Below the pieces are notes generated by a model that did no database searches, was not told where the DNA came from, and saw nothing but the letters and a program-made list of their open reading frames with translations. From Saccoglossus kowalevskii (taxonomy: Eukaryota > Hemichordata > Enteropneusta > Harrimaniidae), in contig NW_003143812.1 of the NCBI RefSeq assembly GCF_000003605.2, positions 105,529 to 129,577 of the forward strand: a stretch of DNA of 24,049 bases, read 5' to 3'. The stretch's first letter is position 1, and each line of letters starts with the position of its first letter. Both the position numbers and the translations under genes were made by a program. Of the stretch, positions 1-9,394 are shown one piece after another.

Positions 1-431
1 TGATTACACCTCATATATATATATTTGTTAAACTGGTCAGGAATGATAAGCACAGTAAAATAACTGAAAACCAAAAACTAAATAGTACGAGTGTGTGAAT
101 GTACGGTACCTGCATATTGTGTTAAGTCGTGGCGAACGATAGAACAATACAGCAAGCAGCGGTCTTTGTCACCCGGCATGATAACCGGCGACATGAGTTC
201 ACAAATTGGAGCATCGCAACTGTGCCATCAGGTTTCGGCTATGGTAATGCATTAATCGGCTCATTAATCAGTCAAAATCTCTTTAGCCGCAACCCCTAGA
301 AACTATCGACTATCGGGCATATGTAAATGTTATATAACGGATATAAATCTTACCTCTGAGTATGGGATTCGATCAAATTATAATGTTATAAACTGCAATT
401 ATACTATAACGTATCTTCTGTTCGTTTGCAG
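1..431. other. Non-coding, nothing recognised
   Basis: No coding similarity is visible on either strand. There is a short AT dinucleotide run near 14-24. Stops are frequent in all frames. It could be intron or intergenic DNA upstream of the candidate exons. Confidence 0.5.
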
Positions 432-465
432 CTTAAACCATTAACTGCTGAGAGCACAGAAAAGG
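432..465 (+). CDS. Candidate 34-nt micro-exon (tentative)
   Basis: A pyrimidine-rich stretch ending in TTTGCAG precedes position 432, and the stretch is followed by GTAATG at 466. Read from its first base it gives LKPLTAESTEK plus one extra base. That phase fits the exon starting at 995, which begins with two bases of a split codon. The joint reading has no stop. Short splice-like matches are common by chance, so this is a suggestion only. Confidence 0.17.
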
Positions 466-994
466 GTAATGTATAAACATTCTCTACATATTAAATGCAA
501 ATTTAATTAGGCTCATCGGGAAAAACACAATTATATTCATAGTAAAGCCAATCGGCAAATCTTCGAATACCGAGCTTTACCAAAACTGTCTAAATGTTCG
601 TAAATAAATAATTAAATAAATAAATAAATAATATTGATAGATGGATGGGTTTCATGACGTATTTTGCTGTGTGAAGTTCGTCCACAATAAAATATTTTGA
701 ACTGCAGCATCGATAATTGTATCTGGACACGTTCGATCACACGACTATTTGTTATCATAATACATTGTTGTAATTTTATTGTGTTGTGCACAGCCTTATG
801 AGATGTAATACGTATTCTGCTTTTATAGATTAGCTGCATTGTAATTTTGAGTGCATGTATATTGTATTACATGTTCAATATATAAGTATAAATTTGGTTA
901 TGACTAATGACCTCAGATGTGGCAGTGGTGAATCGGGTACACACAATCTAAACACACAGCCAACTTTAAAATTAAGTTATTTGTTTTATTTCAG
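466..994. other. Putative intron with TAAA-type microsatellite
   Basis: No coding signal was found. An (AAAT)n-like run lies at about 599-630. The 3' end, TTTGTTTTATTTCAG, is a good polypyrimidine tract plus acceptor for the exon at 995. Confidence 0.35.
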
Positions 995-1336
995 AAAAAC
1001 GTGCACTAAAGGTTGCTGTTGGCTGGATCGATTGTAAACGTATAGCTGTATATACACAAAGCCCAAGAATGTTCTTTTTCATTCCAAGTTCCAATAGAGA
1101 CCTGAATATCACCATTATAATTGAGAACGATAAAAGTGTCTATGTTACTGACAACTATATCTTGAACATGGGCGCGGTAAAATCAATACATATTTACGAC
1201 AAAGGATTTGAGACATGTAATACATACAAAGTAAAATGGATCTCAAAAGAAGCCATCACTTCTAAGAACGCTAGAATACGGAATGGAAAACCTATATCCG
1301 ACTATGTTGACAAAGGAGAACAGACTGTTAAAATGC
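995..1336 (+). CDS. Candidate host-gene exon, phase 1-1, possible extracellular beta-rich domain
   Basis: The stretch is preceded by TTTTATTTCAG and followed by GTAAGT, both near consensus. The open frame runs through the whole interval (342 nt, 114 codons). It starts with the last two bases of a split codon and ends with one base, so it is a symmetric phase 1-1 exon, a pattern typical of shuffled extracellular domains. The peptide alternates hydrophobic residues (FFFIPSSNRDLNITIIIEND, then VYVTDN and IHIYDKGFE), suggesting beta strands. It loosely recalls the N-terminal domain of IgGFc-binding proteins, but I cannot confirm that without a search. An ATG at 1069 gives a shorter frame of 109 codons that reads past the donor to 1398; the splice reading seems better. 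It may instead be a chance open frame. Confidence 0.4.
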
Positions 1337-1798
1337 GTAAGTTGTACTTCAATTTGTCAACTTTTATTTATATAATAAATGAAAATAGATATTATTGAAA
1401 TGAATGACGAAAAAACAAAAAACATTGAAATAGTTAAATGTACTGTTGTGCGTCACGTGGCCGACTACCCGAAGTCCCCTACAATGCAGATGAGCGACAC
1501 AGTATGCCAACTGAGTGAATCGTGTAATCACTAAATGATTGATTTCAGTATATTGGTTGAAAGGCAACATTTTGATGACCAGTTGAGTAATTATAAACCA
1601 CAGAAAGGAACATTTAACAATATTCAAGGAAATGACCAGTCTCGAAGCATGATGTTCAGAGATCATCTGCCTAATTGATGTGTCGTGTTTTATCCCCAGT
1701 TATATGTCATAGAAATGCTTGAATGTTGGGACGTTGACTCAAAAAAACCTTGGTTGCAGATTGGAAGACACAAATCGATGATGATGTTTCTAAAACCT
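1337..1798. other. Non-coding, nothing firm
   Basis: It starts with the candidate donor GTAAGT. A 100-codon open frame on the - strand (1364-1666) has no recognisable motif and low-complexity F/N-rich content. I see no repeat or RNA gene here. Confidence 0.4.
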
Positions 1799-2068
1799 TC
1801 AGTGAAGTTCTAGTATATCGAACAAGTTAGAAAATGTATGCACACAATATGCAGGAGAAAGAGTGACAAAGATGGCGAAAATTGATGATGCTAAAATCAT
1901 ATTTTTTGTCACATAGTTACACTTAGAGACAAATTCATTGAGAACATCAAAATATGAGGCAGAAGAACTTGATTTTGTAGTTTCTTTGATTTCAAGTTCA
2001 AGTGGATATATCATAAAAAGATCATTATTGATGAAAGAAATATTGGTGGAAAATATACCCGCAGACAA
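1799..2068 (-). pseudogene. Retroelement reverse-transcriptase-like fragment (decayed)
   Basis: The - strand frame reads INNDLFMIYPLELEIKETTK, followed by SSSSASYFDVLNEFVSKC. From memory of the family, this resembles a segment just after the catalytic IDD box in a retroelement RT protein widespread in invertebrate and fish genomes, which reads roughly NN..IYP.ELEIK.TT...SASYLD. A frameshift near 1910 moves the similarity to another frame: LCDKKYDFSIINF and CAYI correspond to the family's LYDKRDDF..IVNFP and AYGVYIS blocks. The IDD box itself is not preserved in the open frame. The element clade cannot be settled here. It is a short relic with no intact ORF. The overlapping + strand frame (1938-2261) is its shadow. 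Confidence 0.55.
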
Positions 2069-3973
2069 ACTGGAACAGACTATTTCTATTCTGATACAAA
2101 TAGTTGCGCTGACACATACTGTATTTCACAATGTGGTTATTGATTGTGAATTCTCTGCTGGCTGCCATGTAACAGGTTGGTCAAAACGTGACGAAGTCAT
2201 TACCAAATGCTTCAGCGTGGTATTAAGAGTTTGTTTTCAGGGTTGGGTGATACCAAGGTAGAGAATGAATGCACATATGGGGGTAATTTCTGGAATTTCA
2301 ATAGAGAAGGTTCAGGCCGAAATACAATAGTGTTTTCATGTTTCTTCTGATATTTTTGAGGTATTCTGCTGCTGTAAATAATGCAAGATTTGTTCCGAAA
2401 TTCAGTGTGTTGTGTGCAGTCCAGGGTTATTCGTTTTTTGCTGAAAACACCCCTATTTTGTAATGGCAGAGTCGAACTAGTTTCACTCCCACTGGGAAAT
2501 CTGCATTGTTGCTTGAATGAGAGCTTATTAAACACATTTTCCAGCCAGTCACGTGACTTTACTATGAATGTCAACATGAAAAGAGACTAGTCCATTTATC
2601 TATCCTCCTTTCGCATCACTGAACATTTCTGTTTTAGTATACTGGTTTGAAAATGTTGAACATGCATGATTTGCGATGTTTTTTTTACTGAAACTCCACT
2701 ACTGATCGAATCCCGGGTTTGAAGGAGAATGGCACACCACGTTATTCGTTTGAATACAATGGAGAAGGCTACTACGGTACTCCACTGACGGGATGACGTA
2801 CTAGTACTGCACGCTACAACTTCGCTTGTGATGTTGCTTGCTAGCCGTGGATTGAATGAATCTTGATTACCGGTTAAAATGTTGCTCATTTGGCGTTGGT
2901 AATCTTTATTTGGAGCTGGGTAACGCCGCAACGTCGCCAGCAGAAACCTCTTGGTACTTGTTGATGGTCGTGCCTCAATGGTAATCGCTAATTTTACTGC
3001 GGGTGGATCTTCCAAGAGCCCTTCAGGGTTTATAAAACTCAGTCAACATATATCAAGTTCTCTCAATCGTAGTATTTCATGTGATGTACACCTAATATGC
3101 CAAAAATGTTGCTGAACGATTTGAACTGGATAAAATTAGCAGATGAAAATTTTGTTACAAAATAAAAATAGTTCAGTTGCCAATGAAAACAAGCCTGTAG
3201 GCTGGTTGTCGATCCGCTCCGCTAAAAAAAACAAGCAATATGTTATCGGCTGTTGCCAATGTAGGACTTGAACGTGAAGCTAGCGTTGGTTTATAACTAA
3301 AACCGGGCACCGTATACGAAGTTTGCAAAAAACATTCAGTCTTTAGAAGTCACTTTTATTTTATTGCTAGGAGTAGGACGTATTCTGCCATTAAATTTAT
3401 TATTTCCACCAACCGTTTTGCGATAGTATTTTCTAGATTGGAGACAGCATTTACATTTTATTCAAAGTTGCGTTGAGATTACTTTGATACAGTGTAACGA
3501 TGTCGGCGCCGGTGATCTCCTACCGGTGTGCAGCGTAGCCAAAGTAAAAGGCATGATTATTTGAACAGTACAAGACTGGTAGGAGGTAATAAATTTAGGG
3601 CGAAAGTATTTTTGGCTGTTGCCAGGGTAGCTGTGGGCCAAGATTTTGTTCCAATTAGTGACGGTACGGCTGCCTGTCAGGTATGAACAAAATTAGCCAA
3701 GCCAAAAAACAACTCAGAAGAGTTAAAAGCCGTTGCTGGTGAAAAGTTACACCAACGTTGGGGTCAAATTTCTCGGTAATGAAAATAGACATAAAAAACA
3801 GTAAATTGTTGCCCACACCCAAGCCGAGGAGAATGAGCTACGTCCGTGCTTTTTAATCATAGAAATGTAGGGTGTGATACATTTGGCATGAAGGTATTAA
3901 AAAAATCTGTTTTTGGCAGTTGCCATAGACCTCATTTACATATGGGATGTGGTATTACCGATTTTGATTTCAG
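2069..3973. other. Long stretch without a recognised gene
   Basis: Two fairly long - strand open frames (2212-2577, 121 codons; 2596-3015, 139 codons) match nothing I know, and their composition is not clearly coding. A tRNA-like A box/B box pair lies on the + strand at about 2636-2713, which may mark an old SINE. Three TTGGC-N-GCCA-type palindromes occur at 3246, 3612 and 3913. A small inverted repeat (CCGGT...ACCGG) sits near 3510-3526. The 3' end ATTTTGATTTCAG is an acceptor-like site for the next candidate exon. Confidence 0.4.
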
Positions 3974-4120
3974 AGACAAATCAAAATATACTACAGTACA
4001 TATGTAATAATGTGGAATACATTTTCAATGTAAACATTTTTTTCGCTAAAATAAATTCCAGTGAAAATTTCCCTCATAATATTGAGACTTGTCACAGCAC
4101 AGTGAGAATTGAATTCACAG
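3974..4120 (+). CDS. Candidate host-gene exon, phase 1-1
   Basis: It is preceded by ATTTTGATTTCAG and followed by GTAATG. It is 147 nt (49 codons) and open throughout, starting with two bases of a split codon and ending with one, again phase 1-1 as for 995-1336. The peptide includes VEYIFNVNIFFAKINSSENF and ends TVRIEFTG, with alternating hydrophobics and three cysteines or N-glycosylation-like sites, compatible with an extracellular domain. No family is recognised. Its membership in the same gene as 995-1336 is inferred only from matching phase and strand. Confidence 0.3.
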
Positions 4121-5838
4121 GTAATGTTTGAAAACCTTTCATCGAAAATAATTTAAGTGAAATTCTATGCGACTTCACGAGAGTTGGAAATGAACAAATT
4201 ATATGAAATCCAACCCTACCACTCCATACACAATGTAAACTACACCCCAAAACATCCTTTCACCAGTGTATTCTATTTGACTTCAGGAAAAATTGGAATA
4301 AACAAATTATTTGACAACGAACTTAATTATAATTTCAGCACTGATTAAATAAACTCTCTCGTCTTTATGCCAACTCAGAAGTTATTCAATGCCTACATCA
4401 GTGATTTCAAAATCTATGTTTCAATCCCAGGAATTTCACTTGCTATTAACTGCATGGGAGTGCCAGTCTTTTATTTTCTATTGTAATGTCAATTTCTTGC
4501 GATTACTCGGAACATGAAGCTGTAACCACAAACCGTCTAGGTAAAACCTGGTGTAAGCACCGGTTAGGCAGTCTTGAACTATGCATGTGAAGCCAGCTGA
4601 GAGAGATATCAAGTCTTATAGATTTCTAATTGTTTGGTAACTATTTGCTGCAAATGCAACACAAATCAATATAAAAATATTACCCACACATCATTCTACA
4701 AGTTACTTGTTTTATGTTAGTTTTCGGGCGATCTGAACATGAAAATTATTTGATTAATATTATCATTTTCTTGAAATATCTATTGACCATTTAGTGACGT
4801 TAAAGCAGATTTAAAGTTTAAACGTACAACATTTCTCATAACAGAAAGACCATAGTGCTAAAGATATGGCCAGTCCCCATCGATGGAAATAAACCTTACA
4901 TATTTTTGTTTTCACTGATATATTCTGGGTTACTCAACATTTCTTCATTCTCTGATGAACATATTTCCAACTAGTCATTGCAAAGATCTTCTAATTTGCT
5001 TCACGACAGATTTTACAATATATTGGACACACTGGACGATAATCACAATGCGAACAATGCTGCAAGTGTATAAGGAATGATTCTACAGGATATTCCCAAT
5101 ACTATCTGATATTTTGATGACAACTATGGCTGCCCATGTCTGTTCGTTTGAGTGTAAGATCCGGAAATTGTAGTCTTGGACAACCAGATTAATGCAATAA
5201 AAATTACAAAAGATACAACCTGCTTCGATAACGGGACAATAACTTGAATATCTGATATGATATTGTGATAAAATTTGAATGAACAATATCACCATCTGTG
5301 GTATAATGTGACCATTTGTTGAAAAATCAAAAGTGGAACAAAATAAAGTTTAATGACAATCAGTGGCACATTTTAAGATATGAATAGCCAAAATGATTAT
5401 GTGACTATGATGGTTTTATTGATGGTGTGATGGTAGGTAGCTGGTGAATATCTTCCCTTATCTTAACGTATTGACATGTCCCGGACAGATTAATATTGTA
5501 TTTTATGGTAAAAACGGGTATTACAGAAGGTAGCCTTTGATCACTTGGTAACAGTAGGAGCATATTATCATGTCCGATATATATGACACGGTCAGCATTG
5601 ATTGGGAACCTTGGATCATCTAGGAACCCTGGCCATTGAAATGGATGTAGTTACAAACATCTAATCCATCACTTACTGAAAACCATATAGATAGCCAAAC
5701 ATGAATAGGGAAAACACCAGATGCTATGTGTGGATACCTATTCCAATATTAATGAAACAAAATGTCGCGTATTTGATTTGTGTGGTCGTTTTAGTACCCG
5801 GCGCATGATTAAAAGACAAAGGTTTAAAAATGTATTAA
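4121..5838. other. No recognised gene
   Basis: Only short open frames occur (for example 4157-4348 on + and 5083-5295 on -). None has a motif I recognise, and their ends are not supported by good splice sites. No tandem repeat or RNA gene is seen. It could be intron or intergenic DNA. Confidence 0.45.
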
Positions 5839-5985
5839 TATGTTCTATGTTTTCTCAAGGAAACAGATCCTCATAATATACCATACTTTGTAGCAAAAGA
5901 CTTGTCTAAGCTGCCGCCCATAAATGTTGATCATATTGATCTTACTTTGTTGTTGAAATCAGCCAATCAAAACGTAACGTTATAG
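5839..5985 (+). pseudogene. Retroelement-ORF-like peptide fragment
   Basis: One + strand frame reads IPYFVAKDLSKLPPINVDHI and continues DLTLLLKS before a TAG at 5983. The pattern (hydrophobic, VA.DL..LPP, spacing, D, L..L) resembles a segment found in small ORFs next to reverse transcriptases in many marine invertebrate genomes. I recall the pattern but not an exact family. The frame is closed upstream by TAA at 5836, so only about 48 codons remain. No RT domain lies immediately downstream. It may be a relic of a mobile element or a chance match. Confidence 0.33.
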
Positions 5986-7142
5986 AGCTTAAAACGCAGT
6001 TAGTGCTATTTTAACAGTAGATAAAAAGTTGTAACATTCGTGCCATCGAAAGCAAGGTCTGCCTTGCAGTCGCTAATTACTCGAATACACAAGTTCCTTC
6101 TCAATGTGAATTAAATTCATTCCTTCACGGTCGCCATTACATTCTTGAGTTAATGATGATGTATTGCGTCACATGGATAAACGTAACAATAATAACTACA
6201 AGACAGACATGTTATAATATGTTATGCACAATGTACTGATGCAGAAGGCTTTAAAACAAACCATAAACGTCGCCAATGCCACAAGAAATGTAGCTATGCT
6301 AATGTGGTGAACAATGGTGTTTAGATACATCAGTCACCTCTCATCATAGAATGCATAGGTAAGCTAAAGACCTATCCCCTATGCTGGTGAATTTAATTTA
6401 AAGTCGTTCATAATTGTCGCAGTGAACGTAACATAGGAACAGGCAAGTCTGTTAAAAGCATCCTAGTTGGGAAGCGAATTTGCATTTGCAAGACTAGACC
6501 CAGATACTACGATGATTAAGAACCATATTTCTGACTAATTGAAGGTTTAATGCATGGACTGTGAGTGACTGGAAACTAAGTTTGACACGTCATTCTGTAT
6601 CACCACTTCTATAGTTAATTAATAACTCATTACGTCAGAGCTTAACACTATCTCATACAACCGCCGGTCTGTTAAGTCAAGCAGTCACATTGTCAATAAG
6701 CTGTGTCGCAATCATGCTAAAAGCACACTGATTAACCGATAACGAGCTCACTTATCTCTCCGAAATTTGTAATGATTATTGAGCGTTCGGTGTTTCCGCC
6801 ACCGATTCTCACGCTGGTATTCTTTCTGGTCGCTCTAATGGTGGTACTGCTATGCTTTGGTGGAAATCTCTTGGAGGCAACTTTAAAGTTAAATACTTTG
6901 ATGACCTGAGACTCCCTGGACCCGATAATACGTTCAATCACTAAAATCAACGCAATTGTTCACAGAAGTACCGCTTCTATTTGAGACTGGATTTACTCCA
7001 AAGTCGGGGTTATAACTTCGTCAGCTCTGTGACAGTACATGACTTGTTATCGCATGCAAACAACACAGCAACAACCCGACCCACATGCTCCCAGATCTCC
7101 AAACCGGATATCCTGAAACAGTCATCCAGGAAAGTCAGAAAG
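5986..7142. other. 3' flank of the BEL/Pao element, possible LTR remnant
   Basis: It lies downstream of the BEL/Pao pol stop when read on the - strand. A purine-rich stretch (GGAGATCTGGGAGCA on the - strand, about 7083-7097) is followed by TGTGGGTCGGGTTG, a plausible polypurine tract and LTR start. No second copy of this sequence is seen near 13000, so the LTR call is unproven. The 72-codon - strand frame at 6732-6950 is probably within that LTR-like DNA. Nothing else is recognised down to 5986. Confidence 0.3.
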
Positions 7143-7609
7143 TCAAGTACCACCACAGACAACATCAGCTTCCAAAATTATGCACAACTTGTCAATAGGA
7201 CATTTGAGCTTGTTTTCACTTTGGCTACTCTTACCAAGTCATTGCGGTCCCTCATAACTTCAATAACTCTTCCCATCGGCCATGAGTTCCTTGGTGATGA
7301 GTTGTCTACCACCAGAACTATATCATCTACTGCCAGGTTTCTCCGAGGTTTCAACCACTTCTGGCGCTCTTGACGCATTGGTAGATACTCTCTTAACCAC
7401 CGTTTCCAAAACATGTCTGCGAGATATTGGATCTTGCGCCACTTACGGCGTACATAATTATCATGACTTTGGAACACTCCTGGTGGTAAACTCTGATTGG
7501 ACTGAAGAAGTAGCAAATGATTGGGCGTAAGTGGTTGTAAGTCATTCAGATCATCTGAAAGCTGTGTAATTGGCCGAAGATTTATAATATTTTCCACTTC
7601 ACAGAACAA
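7143..7609 (-). pseudogene. BEL/Pao integrase C-terminus and DUF5641-like tail
   Basis: It opens with the block around the third catalytic acidic residue of the integrase (FCEVENIINLRPIT, glutamate after FC). It continues with the BEL-type tail: LTPNHLLLL, then a tryptophan-rich helix (RRKWRKIQYLADMFWKRWLR) and VDDIVLVVDN...WPMGRVIEV, the SH3-like chromatin/DNA-binding end. The frame shifts near 7200; the neighbouring frame carries the usual end, RPxxKLC-type (CPIDKLCIILE), and stops with TGA at 7143-7145. That stop defines the end of pol. Sequence after it has no coding features. Confidence 0.85.
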
Positions 7610-7794
7610 TGTCGCAAGACCCTCATCATCCTAGTGAATGACTTGTTATTTCAACAATCCAAAGAGAACATTTCGTATCGTTCTGACTTGTCGCTCCTAC
7701 ACTCCACCGAAATGGGACCCAGCTGGAGGGTTAAACTCCCATCTAATATTTCTTTGTTGTAATGCTCCAGAGATTCTACAATGGTTCCACCTAT
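7610..7794 (-). pseudogene. BEL/Pao integrase core, middle part with nonsense codons
   Basis: The - strand reading EFNPPAGSHFGGV-stop-ERQVR, then RTIRNVLFGLLK, matches the conserved integrase stretch between the second aspartate and the glutamate. The invariant tryptophan after GGV is replaced by TAG at 7697-7699 (TGG to TAG). Further in-frame stops lie near 7640-7655. No open frame covers this piece, but the amino-acid similarity is continuous with its neighbours. Confidence 0.8.
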
Positions 7795-8091
7795 TTATTT
7801 CATCACATAACTCATGATTGGCTCCAACCAAATTTGTTTCATTATCCGCACAATCTTGACCTGACCTCTTCGCGGCATGAATCTGCGCAATGCATTAATG
7901 CACAAGTCAGTAGTAAGTGAATGAGCCACTTCTAAATGTATAGCTCTGGTTGCCAAGCACGTGAATACATCACCATATCTCTTGATAACACTCCGAGCAT
8001 GTTTAACTAATATAGGTCCAAAATAATCCACACCACTACATGTGAAAGGGGGTTCATCTGGTGTTAAACGGTCCACAGGCAAACTTGCCAT
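7795..8091 (-). pseudogene. BEL/Pao integrase catalytic core, first half
   Basis: The motif GVDYFGPI, with the first catalytic aspartate, is followed by a basic linker and KRYGDVFTCLATRAIHLEVA, then LTTDLCINALRRFMPRRG. These are hallmark BEL/Pao integrase blocks. After RRG the frame shifts. The second catalytic aspartate, expected in a (R/S)DN.TN context, lies in a neighbouring frame at about 7840-7855. An in-frame TGA at 8113-8115 separates it from the zinc-binding domain upstream. Confidence 0.88.
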
Positions 8092-8112
8092 CTTTTGCTC
8101 ACCAACTTTGGC

Positions 8113-8628
8113 TCAATATCTGTGGCATACAACACATTTTGAGATAATTCTCTGAATGATTGTATTTGCACAAAGGATCCAAAAGTGTTGCCTTAGCTTA
8201 GCTAACATCGAATTCCTTCCTAGGTGCCCAACAGTTTTGTGTATGTCTTGCAAAATTAGATTTTCTACAGGAGAATCCTTAGGTATAATAATTGGATGCT
8301 TCTCATCATCTGACAGTGCTGCACGATGCAGGCGTCCACCAAATCTGATAAGACCGTCATCCAGAATTGGATCAAGTTTATAGACACGGCTTGTCTTCTT
8401 AACAGTCATTCTCGTCTTACTATGAAGACCTTTGAGAAGTATATCCAACTCATCTTGGAAGTGAATTATTTGTACATACGTCACAATGCATCTTTCTGCC
8501 TCTTGTAGTATGTCAATATCAAGAGATGCAGACTTGAGGTTTACTCTGGACCTCATTGTTCTTATCTTGTCATCAACAAGCTGCTCTCGTTTTTTAGGAT
8601 CTACATTTGCAGACATATTTTCACGCAC
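8113..8628 (-). pseudogene. BEL/Pao integrase zinc-binding domain (H2C2)
   Basis: The frame covers the integrase N-terminus. GLIRFGGRLHRAALSDDEKH and HPIIIPKDSPV precede the zinc finger HKTVGHLGRNSMLAKLRQHF...CVVC, which gives the H-x-H and C-x2-C ligands. The domain binds zinc and helps integrase assembly on the LTR ends. It ends at a TGA (8113-8115) where the family usually has an arginine, so one base change explains the stop. The upstream end is another TGA (8647-8649) in the same frame. Confidence 0.9.
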
Positions 8629-8646
8629 TTGTTTTTGCAGATTGGC

Positions 8647-9027
8647 TCAACGTTGTACATTTCTCTTACCAGTTAAGATCCATCCAACTGTCCACTTCAG
8701 TGACATCCAGCTTGAAAAACGAGAAATGAGACTACTCTTGAAGCTAGATTGCTCATCTATCAGAACAACATTTGAGAGCTTTTTCACTTCAGGATCCTCA
8801 TCATGAATCCTCTCTAAAACTACTTGATTCTCTGGCCATTCCGATTCTGGAAACCACAGAAAATCAGGACCAGTACCCCATCGCTTGCATTTTATGAAGT
8901 CAGTTATTATCAAACCCCTTGAAGCATCATCTGCTGGGTTTAATTTCGTATTTATGTACCTCCCACTGAGACATCTCTGATCCCTCACAAATTGTAGACA
9001 CACAGTTATGGAAGCGTGTAGTCTCAT
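8647..9027 (-). pseudogene. BEL/Pao RNase H end and RNase H-integrase linker
   Basis: It contains NTKLNPADDASRG, the conserved end of the BEL/Pao RNase H-like region, then WGTGPDFLW, which matches the W..GP.FL block before integrase. It overlaps the RNase H frame (8927-9394) in another reading frame, showing a frameshift between about 8930 and 9000. It ends at TGA 8647-8649, after which the same frame continues into the integrase zinc domain, so a single nonsense change separates the two. Confidence 0.88.
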
Positions 9028-9394
9028 TAGTGATGTATCTCAGCACTGACATGCTATCTGTCTCAAAATAGGACTTGTCAATGTTGTAATCTAACTCTCT
9101 CTTCAGTTTCTCATTCATTCGTACCGAAAGCGTTGCTGCAGTCAGTTCCATGCAGGGTATCGTCACTTTTTTAAGGAGTGCAACCCTAGATTTCCCCAGA
9201 AGTATAGGGCAATGAATTTCTCCTCTCTTATTGACCAGATGCAGATACGATACCATCCCATATCCTTGTTCACTGGCATCACTGAAATTATGTACTTGGC
9301 ATGAAAGTACTTCACCAAAATGTTTAGGTTTATAACACCTCTCAACTGAGAATGACTCCAATTTTGGCAAGCCAGACAGCCATTTATGCCACAC
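8927..9394 (-). pseudogene. BEL/Pao RNase H domain
   Basis: [15 protein letters not shown] carries the first catalytic aspartate of the RNase H fold. CMELTAATLSVRM supplies the glutamate and YFETDSMSVLRYI the next aspartate. RNase H degrades the RNA strand during reverse transcription. The upstream part ([20 protein letters not shown]) is the connection from RT, reached by a frameshift near 9390 from the RT frame. The last 25 codons drift into a wrong frame. Confidence 0.9.

Noticed and set aside
612-839. 75-codon - strand open frame
   Set aside because: AT-rich, no motif, overlaps a microsatellite.
855-1037. 60-codon + strand open frame
   Set aside because: It spans the likely acceptor site at 994 in a different frame from the better exon candidate.
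1938-2261. 107-codon + strand open frame
   Set aside because: It overlaps the - strand RT-like relic, and the + reading has no recognisable motif.
4157-4348. 63-codon + strand frame as a further exon
   Set aside because: It lacks a convincing acceptor/donor pair and its stop follows immediately.
6732-6950. 72-codon - strand frame as a gene downstream of BEL
   Set aside because: It lies in LTR-like or flanking DNA beyond the pol stop and has no motif.
6981-7530. + strand open frames at 6981-7373 and 7282-7530
   Set aside because: They are antisense shadows of the BEL integrase tail and its flank.
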